From NCBI RefSeq assembly GCF_021353235.1, contig NZ_JAJTWT010000002.1, positions 310,001-374,000 on the forward strand: a stretch of DNA of 64,000 nucleotides. Direction: 5' to 3'. The DNA is from Pelomonas caseinilytica. GTDB lineage: Bacteria; Pseudomonadota; Gammaproteobacteria; Burkholderiales; Burkholderiaceae_C. Shown here in pieces: positions 8,108 through 16,950 of the stretch; within the stretch, counting starts at the first letter, position 1; each line of letters starts with the position of its first letter. The notes under the pieces are model-generated. The model saw only the letters and a list, made by a program, of their open reading frames with translations. It did no database searches and was not told the DNA's origin. The position numbers and the translations under genes are program-made.

Positions 8108-8812
8108 TCAAGCCTTGGGCAGCACGAGCTGGGTGACGTCGATGCCGCGGTCGCGCGCGATCGCTTCAAGCACCGGCAGCAGGGCGCCGAGCTTTTCGTC
8201 GAGGGCATCGCGCACGGTGTCGACCACGACCTGGGTGCTGCGCTCGATCTCGATGTGCACGGCGTCGCCCACGGCCTTGTCGCCGAAGGTCGTCATGCGC
8301 AGGGTCTCGGGGATGAGCCAGACCTCGAACCAGCCCGAGCCGTCGCGCTCGCGCTGGGCCTCGGCCACGGTCAGGCTGCAGCCGTTGACGCCGATGTAGC
8401 CCTTGGCGAAGACATAGCGCATCCACGGCGCGGGCAGCGCGAAGCGGAGCACGCGGTTGTTGTCGGGCGTGCGGACCTCGGCGATGCGGGCCGACACGTC
8501 GACATGGCCCGACAGCGGGTGGCCGCCGATCTCGACGCCCTCCTTGGCCGCACGCTCGACGTTCAGGCCCGAGCCGACCGACAGGCCGCCCAGCGTCGTG
8601 AGCCTGAGCGTCTGGGCCATCACGTCGAAGCTGGCCGTGCCGGGCGCCGGGCGCTCGGTGACGGTGAGGCAGACGCCGTCGCAGGAGACGCTGGCGCCGA
8701 TGGCGAGGTCCTGGTCGAAGCCCTCGGGGAGCTTCAGGTGCAGGGTGTGCAGGCCCTCGCGGGCCTCGATGGATTCGACGCGGGCAACGCCCTGGACAAT
8801 ACCGGTGAACAT
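8108..8812 (-). CDS. ribE: Riboflavin synthase (alpha subunit family)
   Basis: 234 residues made of two homologous lumazine-binding barrels: MFTGIVQG opening the first, CDGVCLTVTE, GGHPLSGHVD, then KGYIGVNGCSLTV and LIPETLRMTT in the second. It dismutates two 6,7-dimethyl-8-ribityllumazine molecules to riboflavin. The sequence resembles the Escherichia coli type, with IGVNG in the second barrel. The protein is about 20 residues longer than usual at the C-terminus (a helical tail ending VTQLVLPKA). No other rib genes are nearby; corA follows at 22 bp. Confidence 0.93.
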   Translation of the reverse strand: MFTGIVQGVARVESIEAREGLHTLHLKLPEGFDQDLAIGASVSCDGVCLTVTERPAPGTASFDVMAQTLRLTTLGGLSVGSGLNVERAAKEGVEIGGHPLSGHVDVSARIAEVRTPDNNRVLRFALPAPWMRYVFAKGYIGVNGCSLTVAEAQRERDGSGWFEVWLIPETLRMTTFGDKAVGDAVHIEIERSTQVVVDTVRDALDEKLGALLPVLEAIARDRGIDVTQLVLPKA

Positions 8813-8821
8813 CGGGCCAGC

Positions 8822-10027
8822 TTACCAGCTGACCTCCCGGTCGGGCGTCGCGCCGATCTTGTGGATGGACAGGTCCGCGCCCTCGAACTCCTGCTCGGCG
8901 TCGAGCCTGAGGCCGACGACGGCCTTGATGGCGCCGTAGACCGCGAAGCCCCCGGCCAGGGCCCAGGCCACGCCGCCCAGCGTGCCGGCGAACTGCGCGC
9001 CCAGGCTCACGCCGCCGATGCCGCCCAGGGCCTTCTGGCCGAAGATGCCGCAGGCGATGCCGCCCCAGGCGCCGCACAGGCCGTGCAGGGGCCACACGCC
9101 CAGCACGTCGTCGATCTTCCAGCGGTTCTGCGTGAGGGTGAAGAACTGCACGAAGAGCCAGCCGGCCACGCCGCCGGTGACCAGGGCGCCCAACGGATGC
9201 ATGACGTCAGAACCCGCGCAGACGGCCACCAGGCCGGCCAGCGGCCCGTTGTAGGCGAAGCCCGGGTCGTTGCGGCCCAGCAGCACGGCCACCAGCGTGC
9301 CGCCCACCATGGCCATCAGCGAATTGACCGCGACCAGGCCCGACATCTTGTCCAGCGTCTGCGCGCTCATCACGTTGAAGCCGAACCAGCCCACCGTCAG
9401 CACCCAGGCGCCCAGGGCCAGGAAGGGGATGCTCGACGGCGGATGGGCGCTCATGGCGCCGTCCTTGCGGTAGCGGTTCATGCGCGGGCCCAGCAGCAGC
9501 ACGGCGGCCAGCCCGATCCAGCCGCCCACCGCATGGACGACGACGCTGCCGGCGAAATCGTGGAACTCGGCGCCCGTGGCCGCCTTCAGCCAGGCCTGCA
9601 TCCCGAAGGCCTGGTTCCAGGCGATGCCCTCGAAGAAGGGATAGACGAAGCCGACGATGACCGAGGTGGCCGCCAGCTGCGGGCCGAAGCGCGCCCGCTC
9701 GGCGATGCCACCCGAGACGATGGCCGGGATGGCCGCCGCGAAGGTCAGCAGGAAGAAGAACTTGACGAGCTCATAGCCGTTCTTCTGGGCCAGCGTCTCG
9801 GCGCCGGTGAAGAAGTGGGTGCCGTAGGCGATGAGGTAGCCGACGAGGAAATAGGCCAGGGTCGAGACGGCGAAATCCACCAGGATCTTCACCAGCGCAT
9901 TGACCTGGTTCTTCTTGCGCACGGTGCCCAGCTCAAGGAAGGCGAAGCCCGCATGCATGGCGAGCACCATGATGGCGCCCAGGAGGATGAAAAGCGCGTC
10001 CGCGCCTTGTTTGATCGATGACTCCAA
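8822..10027 (-). CDS. amtB: Ammonium transporter AmtB
   Basis: 401 residues with about 11 hydrophobic segments and Amt features: [31 protein letters not shown] with the pore His, and a second pore-His region at [12 protein letters not shown]. It conducts ammonium/ammonia into the cytoplasm. No GlnK gene is adjacent. Start choice: TTG at 10027 gives [13 protein letters not shown], the family's usual N-terminus, and GGAG lies 6 bp upstream. ATGs at 10066 and 10120 are in frame, but the 10120 one lies upstream of the sigma-54-like promoter at 10098-10112, which argues against it. Confidence 0.93.
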   Translation of the reverse strand: MESSIKQGADALFILLGAIMVLAMHAGFAFLELGTVRKKNQVNALVKILVDFAVSTLAYFLVGYLIAYGTHFFTGAETLAQKNGYELVKFFFLLTFAAAIPAIVSGGIAERARFGPQLAATSVIVGFVYPFFEGIAWNQAFGMQAWLKAATGAEFHDFAGSVVVHAVGGWIGLAAVLLLGPRMNRYRKDGAMSAHPPSSIPFLALGAWVLTVGWFGFNVMSAQTLDKMSGLVAVNSLMAMVGGTLVAVLLGRNDPGFAYNGPLAGLVAVCAGSDVMHPLGALVTGGVAGWLFVQFFTLTQNRWKIDDVLGVWPLHGLCGAWGGIACGIFGQKALGGIGGVSLGAQFAGTLGGVAWALAGGFAVYGAIKAVVGLRLDAEQEFEGADLSIHKIGATPDREVSW

Positions 10028-10097
10028 CGCTGTCTCCGGCCGCCGGCTCCCAGACTTGGGCGACATGCACCAAGCCGAACCAGCCCGCACCGAAATT

Positions 10098-10112
10098 GCA
10101 AGTTCGATGCCC
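10098..10112 (-). promoter_or_regulatory. Sigma-54-type promoter for amtB
   Basis: Read on the minus strand the site is GGGCAT-CGAAC-TTGC followed by AA. The invariant GG and GC are 10 bp apart as in the consensus TGGCAC-N5-TTGCA; the -12 half is perfect and the -24 half has two changes. Transcription would start near 10086, about 60 bp before the TTG start. amtB is a classic RpoN/NtrC target in proteobacteria. I did not find a convincing NtrC site. Confidence 0.55.
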
Positions 10113-10134
10113 GGTTTCAAGGCGCTCGCGCCGG

Positions 10135-10150
10135 CCTGGTCAGCACCAGG
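10135..10150. repeat. 6-bp inverted repeat downstream of the ArsC-family gene
   Basis: CCTGGT-CAGC-ACCAGG, a perfect short hairpin 10 bp past the stop of the ArsC/Spx-family gene and upstream of the amtB promoter. There is no T run, so termination is uncertain. Confidence 0.3.
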
Positions 10151-10159
10151 ATGCGGCGT

Positions 10160-10528
10160 TCAGCTCTTTTTTGGTGCGGTCAATGCACTCTTCTCGAACT
10201 CGTCCGCACTGAATCCGAGCGTCCATCGGCCGTCGGGCCAGTGCACGACCGGGCGCTTGATGACGCTGGGCTCCCTCATCATCAGGGCGATGGCGCCGCC
10301 GTCGTCGACGATGGCGGCCTTGGCCGCGTCGTCCAGCTTGCGCCAGGTGTTGCCGGCCCGGTTGACCAGCCGGTCGCGGCCGAAGGCCTGGAGCCAGGCC
10401 GGCAGCCATTCGGCCGGCACGCCCTGCTTCTTGAAGTCGTGGAAGGCCGCGTCGAGGCCGCACTCGGCCAGCCAGGCGCGGGCGCGCTTGACGGTGTCGC
10501 AGTTGGGAATGCCGTAGACGGTGATCAT
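10160..10528 (-). CDS. ArsC/Spx-family protein (YffB-like)
   Basis: 122 residues beginning [20 protein letters not shown]: a thioredoxin-fold N-terminus with a single Cys at position 10, as in the ArsC/Spx/YffB family, and the later VIKRPVV typical of the family. The CxxC second Cys is absent (NCDTV). It may act as a glutathione-dependent reductase or a Spx-like adaptor; neither can be decided from sequence. The frame is open far upstream, but homologues start here. Its start codon is only 24 bp from that of aat on the other strand. Confidence 0.85.
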   Translation of the reverse strand: MITVYGIPNCDTVKRARAWLAECGLDAAFHDFKKQGVPAEWLPAWLQAFGRDRLVNRAGNTWRKLDDAAKAAIVDDGGAIALMMREPSVIKRPVVHWPDGRWTLGFSADEFEKSALTAPKKS

Positions 10529-10558
10529 GGGCCGCCACCGTACCATGCGGCCATGATC
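10523..10558. promoter_or_regulatory. Dyad covering both start codons of the divergent ArsC-family and aat genes
   Basis: GATCATGGGCCGC, 11 bp, then GCGGCCATGATC: nearly perfect inverted arms (one extra G in the left arm) that contain the initiation codons of both genes. With 24 bp between starts, each promoter must lie inside the other gene's coding region or overlap this dyad. Confidence 0.35.
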
Positions 10559-11290
10559 GACTGGCTTGACGAGGACTCCCTGGAATTCCCGCCGAGCCAC
10601 CGCGCGCTCGGCCCCGAGACCGACGCCCCCGGCCTGCTCGCCGCGGGTGGCAGCCTGAGCCCGCAGCGGCTGGAGGCCGCCTACCGGCGCGGCATCTTCC
10701 CGTGGTACGGCCCGGGCCAGCCGCCGCTGTGGTGGGCGCCCGACCCGCGCATGGTGCTGAAGACGGCCGACTTCAAGCTCTCGCGCTCGTTGCGCAAGAC
10801 GGTGCAGCGCTTCCGCCAGGCGCCCGGCTGCGAGATCCGCGTCGACCACGACCGCGCCGCCGTGCTGCGCGCCTGCGCCGAAGCGCCCCGCGAGGGCCAG
10901 GCCGGCACCTGGATCGTGCCCGAGCTGCAGGCCGCCTACCTCGCCTGGCCGGCCATGCACAGCGTCGAGACCTGGGTGGACGGCGAACTCGTCGGCGGCC
11001 TGTACGGCGTCAACCTCGGGCGCATGTTCTATGGCGAATCGATGTTCATGCGGCGTACCGACGCCTCCAAGATCGCCCTGTGCGCCCTGGTCTGTCTGTG
11101 CCGCGAATTCGGCATCCCCTGGATCGACTGCCAGCAGAACACCCGCCACCTCGCCTCCCTGGGGGCCGCCGAAATGCCGAGAAACGTGTTCGAAGCCCAC
11201 CTCGCCGCCCACGTGGGCGAGCCGTCGCCGGAGCCCTGGACCTATCATCGGGACCACTGGCACCACCTGCTGCCCCCGACCTCGACGTGA
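10553..11290 (+). CDS. aat: Leucyl/phenylalanyl-tRNA--protein transferase Aat
   Basis: 245 residues, usual length. Seen: [68 protein letters not shown] and [16 protein letters not shown], all signature blocks of the family. It adds Leu or Phe to N-terminal Arg/Lys of proteins and so creates N-degrons for ClpS/ClpAP. The start ATG follows directly the divergent ArsC-family gene. Its stop overlaps the GTG of bpt (GTGA), so the two aminoacyl transferases are translationally coupled. Confidence 0.96.
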   Translation: MIDWLDEDSLEFPPSHRALGPETDAPGLLAAGGSLSPQRLEAAYRRGIFPWYGPGQPPLWWAPDPRMVLKTADFKLSRSLRKTVQRFRQAPGCEIRVDHDRAAVLRACAEAPREGQAGTWIVPELQAAYLAWPAMHSVETWVDGELVGGLYGVNLGRMFYGESMFMRRTDASKIALCALVCLCREFGIPWIDCQQNTRHLASLGAAEMPRNVFEAHLAAHVGEPSPEPWTYHRDHWHHLLPPTST

Positions 11291-12018
11291 CCCACCCCAA
11301 AGAACTGCCGCTCGCGCAGATCCAGTTCTATGCCACCGCCGCCTACCCGTGCAGCTACGTGGCAGGTCGCCAGGCGCGTTCGCAGGTCGCCACGCCCAGC
11401 CACCTGATCCACGCCGACGCCTATTCCAACCTCGTCGCGGCCGGCTTTCGCCGCAGCGGCCTGTTCACCTACCGGCCCTACTGCGACCAATGCCGCGCCT
11501 GCGTTCCGCTGCGCCTGCCGGTCGAACGCTTCCAGCCCAGCCGCAGCCAGAAGCGCGCCCTCAAGGCCCACCGCCACCTGCAGGCCAAGGTGATGCGCCT
11601 GGGCTATTCACCCGAGCACTACGCCCTGTACCTGCGCTACCAGGCGGGCCGCCACAGCGGCGGCGGCATGGACCACGACAGCGTCGACCAGTACACCCAG
11701 TTCCTGCTGCAAAGCCGCATCAACTCGCGCCTGGTGGAGTTCCGCGAACCCCAGCCCGACGGCAGCGCCCCGCTGCGCATGGTGTCCATCCTCGACATCC
11801 TCAGCGACGGCCTGTCGGCGGTCTACACCTTCTACGACCCCGACATCGAGGCCAGCTTCGGCACCTACGGCGTGCTGTGGCAGATCCAGCAGGCGCGCGA
11901 GCTCAAACTCAGCCACGTCTACCTGGGCTACTGGATCGAGGAGAGCCCCAAGATGGCCTACAAGGCCGGCTTCCGGCCGCACCAGATCCTGCGCAACGGC
12001 GTCTGGACGGACGCCTGA
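11287..12018 (+). CDS. bpt: Aspartate/glutamate leucyltransferase Bpt
   Basis: 243 residues from a GTG that overlaps the aat stop. Seen: [38 protein letters not shown] with clustered Cys, [14 protein letters not shown], and [24 protein letters not shown], the known Bpt/Ate1-like blocks. It transfers Leu to N-terminal Asp or Glu. The pairing with aat puts both bacterial N-end-rule transferases in one operon. Confidence 0.96.
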   Translation: MTHPKELPLAQIQFYATAAYPCSYVAGRQARSQVATPSHLIHADAYSNLVAAGFRRSGLFTYRPYCDQCRACVPLRLPVERFQPSRSQKRALKAHRHLQAKVMRLGYSPEHYALYLRYQAGRHSGGGMDHDSVDQYTQFLLQSRINSRLVEFREPQPDGSAPLRMVSILDILSDGLSAVYTFYDPDIEASFGTYGVLWQIQQARELKLSHVYLGYWIEESPKMAYKAGFRPHQILRNGVWTDA

Positions 12019-12028
12019 CGCCGGCCGC

Positions 12029-13303
12029 TCAAACCAAGACTTCCACGCAGGCCGGATGGCCGAGGAAGCCTTCGGGGCTGGCGCTGCGGCCGTAGGCACC
12101 GCTCTGGTAGATGACGGCCAGGTCGCCGACCTCGCCGCGGGCCATCTCCATGCGGTCGGCCAGCAGGTCCAGCGGCGTGCACAGCGGGCCGACCACGCTG
12201 GCCGGCTCGGTCGCCGCCCCGGTCGCTGCCTCTCGGCGGCCCTGGGGCTCGATGGAGGCAGGGTAGTTCTTGCGCAGCACCTGGCCGAAGTTGCCAGAGG
12301 CCGAGAGATGGTGGTGCAGGCCGCCGTCCGCCACCAGGAAGACCTGGCCGCGCGAGATCTTGCGGTCCACGATGCGGCAGACGTAGACGCCCGCCTCGCC
12401 GACGAAGTAGCGGCCCAGCTCGATGACCAGCCGGGCCTGCGGGAGATCGGCCTTGGCGCGGGCCTGCAGGGCTGCGAGGTTGGCGGCGATGGGCGCCAGC
12501 TCCAGCCGCGCCTCGCCGGGGAAGTAGGGGATGCCGAAGCCGCCGCCCAGGTTCAGGAACCGCACCGGCGCGGGCGCCGACTCCGCCAGTCTCAGGGCCA
12601 GCTCGTAGCTCTTGAGCTGCGCCTCGCAGATGGCCTCGGCCTTGAGGTTCTGCGAGCCGGCGAAGAGATGGAAGCCCTCAAAGGCCACGCCGTCGGCGGC
12701 CAGCCGGCCGACCTCGGCCAGCACCTCGGGCACCACCTCGGCATCGATGCCGAACTGCTTGGGCCCGCCGCTCATGCGCATGCCCGAGCCCTTGAGTTCG
12801 AAGTCGGGGTTCACGCGCAGGGCCACGCGCGCGGGCAGGCCCAGGCGCTGCGAGGCCGCGGCCAGCACGCGCAGCTCGCGGGCCGACTCCACGTTGACGA
12901 GCACGCCGGCCGCCACGGCCTGGCCCAGCTCGACGTCGCGCTTGCCGGGCCCGGCAAAGCTGATCTCGTGCGGATCGGCCCCGGCGTTCAGCGCCACCTG
13001 CAGTTCGCCGGCGGAGGCCACGTCGATGCCGTCCACCAGCCCGGCCATCAGCCCCACCAGGGCCGGCATGGGGTTGGCCTTCATCGCGTAGTGCAGCTCG
13101 ATGCCGGCAGGCAGGGCGGCACGCAGCTCATCGACGCGCGCCTTCAGCAGCCCGCGGTCGTAGGCGTAGAAGGGCGTCTGGCCGACGCGCTCGGCCAGCA
13201 CCGACAGGCGCTGGCCGCCGACGAGCAGCTCGCCGTGGGCGTCGCGAGGGAAGAGCACGGGCGCGTGCTCGAGGGCACGCTTGGGCGGAGTAGGTTCGCT
13301 CAT
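12029..13303 (-). CDS. PLP-dependent decarboxylase, exosortase A system-associated
   Basis: 424 residues of the group IV (alanine-racemase-fold) decarboxylases related to LysA. Seen: PLP lysine in ELHYAMKANP, the H-containing FEGFHLFAGSQ, the glycine loop LNLGGGFGIPYFPGE, ELGRYFVGEAGVYV, the CTPLD segment and the closing YQSGAYGRSASP. It presumably decarboxylates an amino acid held by the neighbouring ligase/ACP system. It matches the exosortase A-associated decarboxylase subfamily (TIGR03099 as I recall it). Its ATG overlaps the ligase stop. The convergent bpt gene ends 10 bp away. Confidence 0.9.
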   Translation of the reverse strand: MSEPTPPKRALEHAPVLFPRDAHGELLVGGQRLSVLAERVGQTPFYAYDRGLLKARVDELRAALPAGIELHYAMKANPMPALVGLMAGLVDGIDVASAGELQVALNAGADPHEISFAGPGKRDVELGQAVAAGVLVNVESARELRVLAAASQRLGLPARVALRVNPDFELKGSGMRMSGGPKQFGIDAEVVPEVLAEVGRLAADGVAFEGFHLFAGSQNLKAEAICEAQLKSYELALRLAESAPAPVRFLNLGGGFGIPYFPGEARLELAPIAANLAALQARAKADLPQARLVIELGRYFVGEAGVYVCRIVDRKISRGQVFLVADGGLHHHLSASGNFGQVLRKNYPASIEPQGRREAATGAATEPASVVGPLCTPLDLLADRMEMARGEVGDLAVIYQSGAYGRSASPEGFLGHPACVEVLV

Positions 13304-14889
13304 GCGGTGTGGCGCTCGACCCAGTCGGTCGAGAGGGTCTTGCGGTCGATCTTGCCGTTGGGGTTGCGCGGCAGCGGGCCAGGCCGGGCCTCGATGCCAT
13401 GGGGCACCATGTAGGCCGGCATGCGGGCCTTGCAGGCCGCCAGCAGGGCCGCAGCGTCGAGGTCGGCGGCGCCTTCGGGCGGTGTGGCGATGACCTGGAT
13501 GGCCTGGCCCAGGGTGTCGTGGTCCACCCCGAAGGCCACGCATTCGCCCACCAGGCCGGTGGCGTAGAGGATCTCCTCCACCTCCGTGGGGCTGACGCGG
13601 TAGCCCGAGGTCTTCATCATCTCGTCGCGGCGGCCGACGAAGTAGAGGAAGCCCTCGGCGTCGCGCCTGACCGTGTCGCCGGAGAACACGGCGAACTCCG
13701 GCAGCTGCAGGCCGGCCTCGCGGCCGCCGATGCCCACCGGCAGCGGCTTGTAGCGCTCGGCCGTCTTCTCGGCGTCGTTCCAGTAGCCCAGGCCGACGAG
13801 GGCGCCACGGTGCACCAGCTCGCCGGGCTCGTCGGGCGCGCATTCGCTGCCGTCCTCGCGCAGCACCAGGATCTCGGCGTTGGGAATGGCCTTGCCGATG
13901 GAGTCCGGCCGGCGGTCGACCTCCTCGGGCGGCAGGTAGGTGGATCGGAAGGCCTCGGTGAGGCCGTACATCAGAAAGGGCCTGGCCGACGGCACGCGGG
14001 CGCGCAGCAGGTCCAGCGTCGCGCGCGGCATGCGCCCGCCGGTGTTGGCGAAGTAGCGCAGGTGCTGGTCGATGGCGGCCGGCCAGTCGAGCTGGGTCAG
14101 CTGGATGTAGAGCGGCGGCACGGCCGTGAGGCCGGTGACCTTCTCGCGCTCCATGGCCTTGAGCACGTCGCGGGGCAGCAGGTAGTTCAGCAGCACGACG
14201 CGCGCGCCGCTGTGGAAGGCTGTGGTGAGCTGGCTGAAGCCGGCGTCGAAGGACAGCGGCAGGGCTGCCAGCAGCGTGTCGCTGGCGCGGTTGTCGAGGT
14301 AGCTCGCCACGCTCTTGCCGCCCGCCACCATGTTGCGGTGGGACAGCACCACGCCCTTGGGCCGGCCCGTGGAGCCGGAGGTGTAGAGGATGGCCGCCAT
14401 GTCGGTGTCGATGACGCGGTGGCCGGCGCGCGCGGGCGAGGCCAGCAGTGCGGCCCAGTCGTGCACCGGCACCGGGGCCGAGCCGCTCCCGCTCGTCAGC
14501 ACCACGTGGCGCAGCGACGGGCACTGCGTGAGCACCTCGCCGAGCTGGGCCAGCCGCTCGGGCGAGGTGACCAGCACGCGCACGTCGCAGTCGCGCACGA
14601 TGAAGCCGACCTGCTCGGGCTTGAGCAGCGGGTTCAGCGGCACGAAGACGCCGCCCGCCGCCGGCGCGCCGAAGCTGGCGACGACCGTCTCGAAGCGCTT
14701 TTCCAGGTAGATGGCGACACGCTCGCCGCGGGCCAGGCCGAGGTGCATCAGCCCGGCGGCAAAGCCGCGCACGGCGGCGTCGATCTCGCCATAACTCAGC
14801 GTCGAGCTGCCGTAGGTCAGGGCGGGGGCGTCGGGCGTGCGCTCGGCGGCAACGGCCACCAACTCGTTCAGCAGGGTCGATTCGGGCAT
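13300..14889 (-). CDS. AMP-forming acyl-CoA ligase, exosortase A system-associated
   Basis: 529 residues of the ANL superfamily: the AMP-binding P-loop AAILYTSGSTGRPKGV (about 180-195), the YGLTEAFRST motif, FSGDTVRRDAEGFLYFVGRRDEMMKTSG, and a C-terminal PNGKIDRKTL lysine. It activates a carboxylic acid as adenylate and loads it on CoA or on the divergently encoded acyl carrier protein. Start MPESTLLNEL was chosen over upstream codons because AGAGG lies about 10 bp before it. It heads a two-gene run with the decarboxylase and is divergent from the ACP/hydrolase run. Confidence 0.92.
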   Translation of the reverse strand: MPESTLLNELVAVAAERTPDAPALTYGSSTLSYGEIDAAVRGFAAGLMHLGLARGERVAIYLEKRFETVVASFGAPAAGGVFVPLNPLLKPEQVGFIVRDCDVRVLVTSPERLAQLGEVLTQCPSLRHVVLTSGSGSAPVPVHDWAALLASPARAGHRVIDTDMAAILYTSGSTGRPKGVVLSHRNMVAGGKSVASYLDNRASDTLLAALPLSFDAGFSQLTTAFHSGARVVLLNYLLPRDVLKAMEREKVTGLTAVPPLYIQLTQLDWPAAIDQHLRYFANTGGRMPRATLDLLRARVPSARPFLMYGLTEAFRSTYLPPEEVDRRPDSIGKAIPNAEILVLREDGSECAPDEPGELVHRGALVGLGYWNDAEKTAERYKPLPVGIGGREAGLQLPEFAVFSGDTVRRDAEGFLYFVGRRDEMMKTSGYRVSPTEVEEILYATGLVGECVAFGVDHDTLGQAIQVIATPPEGAADLDAAALLAACKARMPAYMVPHGIEARPGPLPRNPNGKIDRKTLSTDWVERHTA

Positions 14890-15035
14890 GTGGGCGCGGC
14901 CTCTGAGAGGGCGATAAGAGTGAAAAAAGTATCTCACGCGCCCCTGGGGCAAGGGGTGGCCGCCCCCGGAGCCGAGGGGGCGGCCCGCTAAACTGCCGCG
15001 CTCGATTTCCGGACGCCCGCAACAGGTTCCCCACG
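14890..15035. promoter_or_regulatory. Divergent promoter region with strong hairpin, ligase versus ACP
   Basis: 146 bp between divergent operons of the same module. It contains a perfect 10-bp inverted repeat, GGCCGCCCCC (14958-14967) and GGGGGCGGCC (14976-14985), 8-bp loop, without a T run. An AT-rich patch (GAGTGAAAAAAGTATCTC) on the ligase side and GCTAAACTG on the ACP side are the only plausible -10 regions. Confidence 0.35.
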
Positions 15036-15293
15036 ATGGATAACGCTCAAGTCCTCGGCCACGTGCAGAGGCTTCTCGACGACGTGCTCAGCCTGAACGG
15101 CCGCGCCAAGACCTTCACCCGCGACACCGCCCTGCTCGGCGCCCTGCCCGAGCTGGACTCGATGGCGGTGGTCAGCCTGATCACGGCGATGGAGGAACAG
15201 CTCGGCCTCGTCGTCGACGACGATGACATCGACGGCGACACCTTCGCCACGGTGGGCTCGCTGGCCGACTTCGTCGCGGCCCGGCTGGGTTGA
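15036..15293 (+). CDS. Acyl carrier protein, exosortase A system-associated
   Basis: 85 residues, acidic helical carrier protein. The phosphopantetheine site is Ser42 in ELDSMAVVSL (family form DSL). It would carry the acyl or aminoacyl group activated by the divergent ligase. Its stop overlaps the TTG start of the next hydrolase gene (TTGA). Not the fatty-acid ACP, which reads DSLD and sits with fab genes. Confidence 0.9.
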   Translation: MDNAQVLGHVQRLLDDVLSLNGRAKTFTRDTALLGALPELDSMAVVSLITAMEEQLGLVVDDDDIDGDTFATVGSLADFVAARLG

Positions 15294-16096
15294 TCCCGCA
15301 CCCCGACGTCTTCTTCCTGCCCGCCCCGGGCGGCGAGCAGCGCCTGTGCCTCTTCCACGCGCCACGGGGCACGCCCCGCGGCCGGGTGCTCTACCTGCAC
15401 CCGTTCGCCGAGGAGATGAACAAGTCCCGCCGCATGGCCGCCCTCGCCTGCCGTGCCCTGGCCGAGGCCGGGCATGCCGTGCTGCAGCTGGACCTGCGCG
15501 GCTGCGGCGACTCCTCGGCCGACTTCGGCGACGCGAGCTGGGCCGACTGGCAGGCCGACGTGCGCCTCGGTCTGGCCGAGCTGGAGGCCCGCGCCCCCGG
15601 CGACGCGCCGCTGTGGCTCTGGGGCCTGCGGGCCGGCTGCCTGCTCGCGGCGGCCGACTGGGGGCGGCCGGTCAACCATCTGTTCTGGCAGCCCATGGCC
15701 AGCGGCAAGCTGGCGCTGCAGCAGTTCCTGCGCCTGAAGCTGGCCGCCGAGATGGCCGGCGGCGCCGGCAAGGGGCTGATGGAGGCGATGAAGGCCGAGC
15801 TGGCGGCCGGCCGCCACGTCGAGGTGGCGGGCTACCGCGTCGGCGCAGGCCTGGCCGCCGGCCTCGAAGGCGCGCGGCTCGCGCCGTCGGGCACGCCCGG
15901 CCGCGTCGAATGGCTGGAGGTCAGCACCCGCGAGGATGCGACGCTCACACCGGCCAGCGAGCAGGCGGCCCAGGCCTGGCAGGACGCCGGCTGGTCGCTG
16001 CGTTCGCGCATCGTCGCGGGCCCGAGCTTCTGGGCCTCGGCCGAGATCGAACTCGCACCGGCGCTGATCGCCGCCACCGTGGAGGCGTTGTCGTGA
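15290..16096 (+). CDS. Alpha/beta hydrolase 2, exosortase A system-associated
   Basis: 268 residues, TTG start overlapping the ACP stop. Hydrolase fold: LYLHPFAEEMNKSRRMAA, then LQLDLRGCGDSSADFGDASWADWQADV and LWLWGLRAGCLLAA, where the nucleophile elbow reads G-L-R-A-G rather than GxSxG. So the usual serine is absent and the protein may not be a normal serine hydrolase. It fits the exosortase A-associated hydrolase 2 group (TIGR03101 as I recall). It overlaps the following hydrolase gene (GTGA). Confidence 0.85.
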   Translation: MIPHPDVFFLPAPGGEQRLCLFHAPRGTPRGRVLYLHPFAEEMNKSRRMAALACRALAEAGHAVLQLDLRGCGDSSADFGDASWADWQADVRLGLAELEARAPGDAPLWLWGLRAGCLLAAADWGRPVNHLFWQPMASGKLALQQFLRLKLAAEMAGGAGKGLMEAMKAELAAGRHVEVAGYRVGAGLAAGLEGARLAPSGTPGRVEWLEVSTREDATLTPASEQAAQAWQDAGWSLRSRIVAGPSFWASAEIELAPALIAATVEALS

Positions 16097-16950
16097 AGGA
16101 ATCGGTGTTCGCCATCGCCTGCGAAGGCCAACCGCTCGTGGGCATCCTGGCCGAGCCCGACGGCGATGCGTCCGAGGTCGGCGTGCTCATCGTCGTCGGC
16201 GGCCCGCAGTACCGCGTGGGCAGCCACCGGCAGTTCACCCTGCTAGCCCGCGACCTGGCCAAACACGGCTTCGCCGCCCTGCGCTTCGACTACCGCAGCA
16301 TGGGCGACAGCCCCGGCGAGGCGCGCGACTTCGAGGCCGTGGAGGCCGACATCGACGCGGCCATCACCGCCCTGCTCGCCGCGCGGCCGGCCCTGCGCCG
16401 CGTGGTGCTCTGGGGCCTGTGCGACGCCGCCTCGGCCGCCCTGCTCTACCTGGAATCGACCCGCGACCCCCGCGTGGCCGGCGTCGCCCTGCTCAACCCC
16501 TGGGTGCGCTCGGCCGCGAGCCTGGCCCAGGCCCACGTCAAGCACTACTACTGGCGGCGCCTGCGCGAGAAGGCGTTCTGGCTCAAGCTGCTGCGCGGCG
16601 GCGTGGGCCTCGCGGCCCTGCGCGGCCTGGGCGCCAACCTGCGCCTGGCGCGCGGCGCGGGCGCGCCGGCCGGGCCGCGCAGCTTCCAGGATCGCATGGC
16701 GGCCGGACTGAGCGGCTTCGGCGGGCCGGTGCTGCTGGTGCTCAGCGGCGACGACTACACTGCCCGCGAGTTCGTCGAACACTCGCGTTCGTCACCGTCC
16801 TGGCAGGGCCTGCTGGCCTCGCCACGCGTGGAACGCCACGAGCTGCCGACGGCCGACCACACCTTTTCCACCATCGCGGACCAGGACACCCAGAGCCGCC
16901 TGTGCCTGGACTGGTTGAGGACGCGATGCCTGACGCCGGACGCCACATGA
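16093..16950 (+). CDS. Alpha/beta hydrolase 1, exosortase A system-associated
   Basis: 285 residues, GTG start overlapping the previous stop. Features: VGVLIVVGGPQYRVGSHRQF (oxyanion region), ALRFDYRSMGDSPGE, and the nucleophile elbow LWGLCDAASAALL, where the G-x-C-x-A form offers Cys instead of Ser. A late Asp (LSGDDYT) and His (ADHTFS) complete a possible triad. It belongs with the ACP/ligase/decarboxylase module, matching exosortase A-associated hydrolase 1 (TIGR03100 as I recall). A thioesterase or acyltransferase role on the ACP is inferred. Confidence 0.87.
   Translation: MKESVFAIACEGQPLVGILAEPDGDASEVGVLIVVGGPQYRVGSHRQFTLLARDLAKHGFAALRFDYRSMGDSPGEARDFEAVEADIDAAITALLAARPALRRVVLWGLCDAASAALLYLESTRDPRVAGVALLNPWVRSAASLAQAHVKHYYWRRLREKAFWLKLLRGGVGLAALRGLGANLRLARGAGAPAGPRSFQDRMAAGLSGFGGPVLLVLSGDDYTAREFVEHSRSSPSWQGLLASPRVERHELPTADHTFSTIADQDTQSRLCLDWLRTRCLTPDAT

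Noticed and set aside
8075-10021. 648-residue plus-strand ORF opposite ribE and amtB
   Set aside because: Antisense shadow in GC-rich DNA: low complexity, many Gln/Ala/His/Gly, no start signal, and it lies across two well-supported genes.
10028-10120. Longer amtB N-terminus from ATG at 10120
   Set aside because: It would start upstream of the sigma-54-like promoter and adds 31 residues unlike the family.
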